This document shows, in pieces, positions 63,409 through 64,000 of a DNA stretch of 64,000 bases. Below the pieces are notes generated by a model. It was not told the origin of the DNA. It worked only from the letters and a program-made list of their open reading frames with translations, and made no database searches. How positions within the stretch are numbered: position 1 is the stretch's first letter; each line of letters opens with the position of its first letter. A program made the translations under genes and the position numbers. This stretch comes from Fluviicola chungangensis (lineage in GTDB: Bacteria > Bacteroidota > Bacteroidia > Flavobacteriales_D > Crocinitomicaceae), in NCBI RefSeq assembly GCF_007558725.1, contig NZ_VLPL01000005.1, positions 62,001 to 126,000 on the forward strand, given 5' to 3'.

Positions 63409-63852
63409 ATGGACAAAAGAACACTCTTCCAACTCTTAACGGCCGGCATATCTGAGAAAATAACTTCCTTACAGGCAGATATTGCCGATTTGCAAAAGGG
63501 AATGACAGAAGACAGTAAAAGTTCAGCTGGAGACAAATTCGAAACGGCACGCGAAATGGCACAGCAGGAACTGGTAAAACTAAGCAAACAGTTAAACGAA
63601 CAGCACCGTTTGAAAAGTTTGCTCGCCAATCAACCGATTGAACATACACTCCAGGTTCAACCTGGATCACTTGTTCAGACCAATAAAGGATTGTTTCTAA
63701 TCGGAATTCCGATTGGGAATAATTTCTTTGAAGGCAAGAAACTGACCGGGATTGGTCTGGGTGCTCCTCTTGGTCAATTGTTACTGCACAAAAAGAAAGC
63801 AGACCAGGTTTTCTTTAATAATCAGCAATTCATCATCGAAGAAATCTATTGA
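63409..63852 (+). CDS. GreA/GreB-like C-terminal domain protein with coiled coil
   Basis: A 147-residue protein. Residues 1-75 are a helical coiled-coil-like stretch (LFQLLTAGISEKITSLQADI, SSAGDKFETAREMAQQELVK). Residues 80-147 resemble the FKBP-like C-terminal domain of Gre factors (VQPGSLVQTNKGLFLIGIPI, APLGQLLLHKKKADQVFFNN). Bacteroidota genomes often carry such a short relative, sometimes mislabelled as a 3-oxoacyl-ACP synthase. The acidic tip of true GreA is not obvious. It may bind RNA polymerase; this is an inference. The remaining 148 bases to the window end hold no gene with a convincing start. Confidence 0.65.
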   Translation: MDKRTLFQLLTAGISEKITSLQADIADLQKGMTEDSKSSAGDKFETAREMAQQELVKLSKQLNEQHRLKSLLANQPIEHTLQVQPGSLVQTNKGLFLIGIPIGNNFFEGKKLTGIGLGAPLGQLLLHKKKADQVFFNNQQFIIEEIY

Positions 63853-64000
63853 TGCAAGCACAAACATTTTTTACTGCTCCACCATAAAAAATCAATATTC
63901 AAACTACTTGTAATTCTCCTGTCATTGAATTCGGGATTCTGCTTTTCCCTGGATATCCCATACAGACACTATTTAAACAACCTATTCAAACGGAAATAGA

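Noticed and set aside
63853-63999. Open frame after the GreA-like stop, with a signal-peptide-like stretch (KLLVILLSLNSGFCFSLDIP)
   Set aside because: No ATG, GTG or TTG start in a good position and it ends at 63999 after about 48 codons; not enough to call a gene.

Overview
The window looks like a chromosomal segment of a gliding or surface-attached member of the Bacteroidota, most likely order Flavobacteriales and perhaps near Fluviicola/Crocinitomicaceae (the taxon is an inference). The evidence is type IX secretion (T9SS) cargo with type A and type B C-terminal sorting domains, three PorP/SprF or PorE-like outer-membrane partners, many small lipoproteins, exact matches to the Bacteroidota -7 promoter element TAnnTTTG, and a moderate, AT-leaning base composition. 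I saw no rRNA, tRNA, CRISPR array, insertion sequence or prophage. No gene-free stretch exceeds about 260 bases.

Layout. 1-4.3 kb: a leftward cluster of thiolase, lipoprotein, outer-membrane protein and the start of a secreted protein that leaves the window. 4.4-7.6 kb: a TPR protein and a PorE-like TPR/propeller/OmpA protein. 7.6-11.5 kb: an apparent insertion, in which a secreted S74-chaperone protein and a GH16 glycoside hydrolase lie between a complete DUF2079 membrane gene and a diverged 34-codon remnant of a second DUF2079 3' end. 11.5-16.2 kb: VOC protein, DUF2130 coiled-coil protein, GlcD-type FAD dehydrogenase, WYL regulator and DinB protein. 16.3-26.3 kb: a leftward surface-adhesin operon (type B cargo, PorP/SprF fused to a SPOR domain, and a 2077-residue SprB-repeat protein). 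26.4-37.3 kb: rhodanese-thioredoxin protein, transglutaminase-like protein, ffh, TolB-like lipoprotein, an APC permease with a duplicated insert, an M48 peptidase, a beta-barrel protein and a small T9SS cargo. 37.5-45.5 kb: a 2318-residue PKD-repeat type B cargo with its PorP/SprF partner 3 bases downstream. 45.5-50.7 kb: a propeller sensor without kinase, an RluA-type pseudouridine synthase, panB, a DUF721 gene and recF. 50.8-53.6 kb: five small envelope or unknown genes. 53.6-57.7 kb: a Crp/Fnr-controlled persulfide/rhodanese island. 57.8-64 kb: vWA protein, DUF1905/OmdA protein, cysteine desulfurase, secreted serine hydrolase, glycosyltransferase and a GreA-like protein.

How the genes work together. 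Two type B cargo/SprF sets (16.3-26.3 kb and 37.5-45.5 kb) probably export and anchor long repeat adhesins. The PorE-like protein could tie the T9SS to peptidoglycan. The island at 53.6-57.7 kb codes for a CstB-like persulfide dioxygenase with pseudo-rhodanese and rhodanese domains, two single-domain rhodaneses, a half-size TauE/SafE exporter, a Cys-rich two-helix membrane protein and a lipoprotein rhodanese-thioredoxin fusion. It reads as a pathway that takes reactive sulfur from the periplasm to the cytoplasm, oxidises it and exports sulfite. Two near-identical 17-base dyads, each exactly 36 bases (start to start) before a -7 element, precede the exporter and the dioxygenase. They are the best candidate for a new regulatory system in this window.
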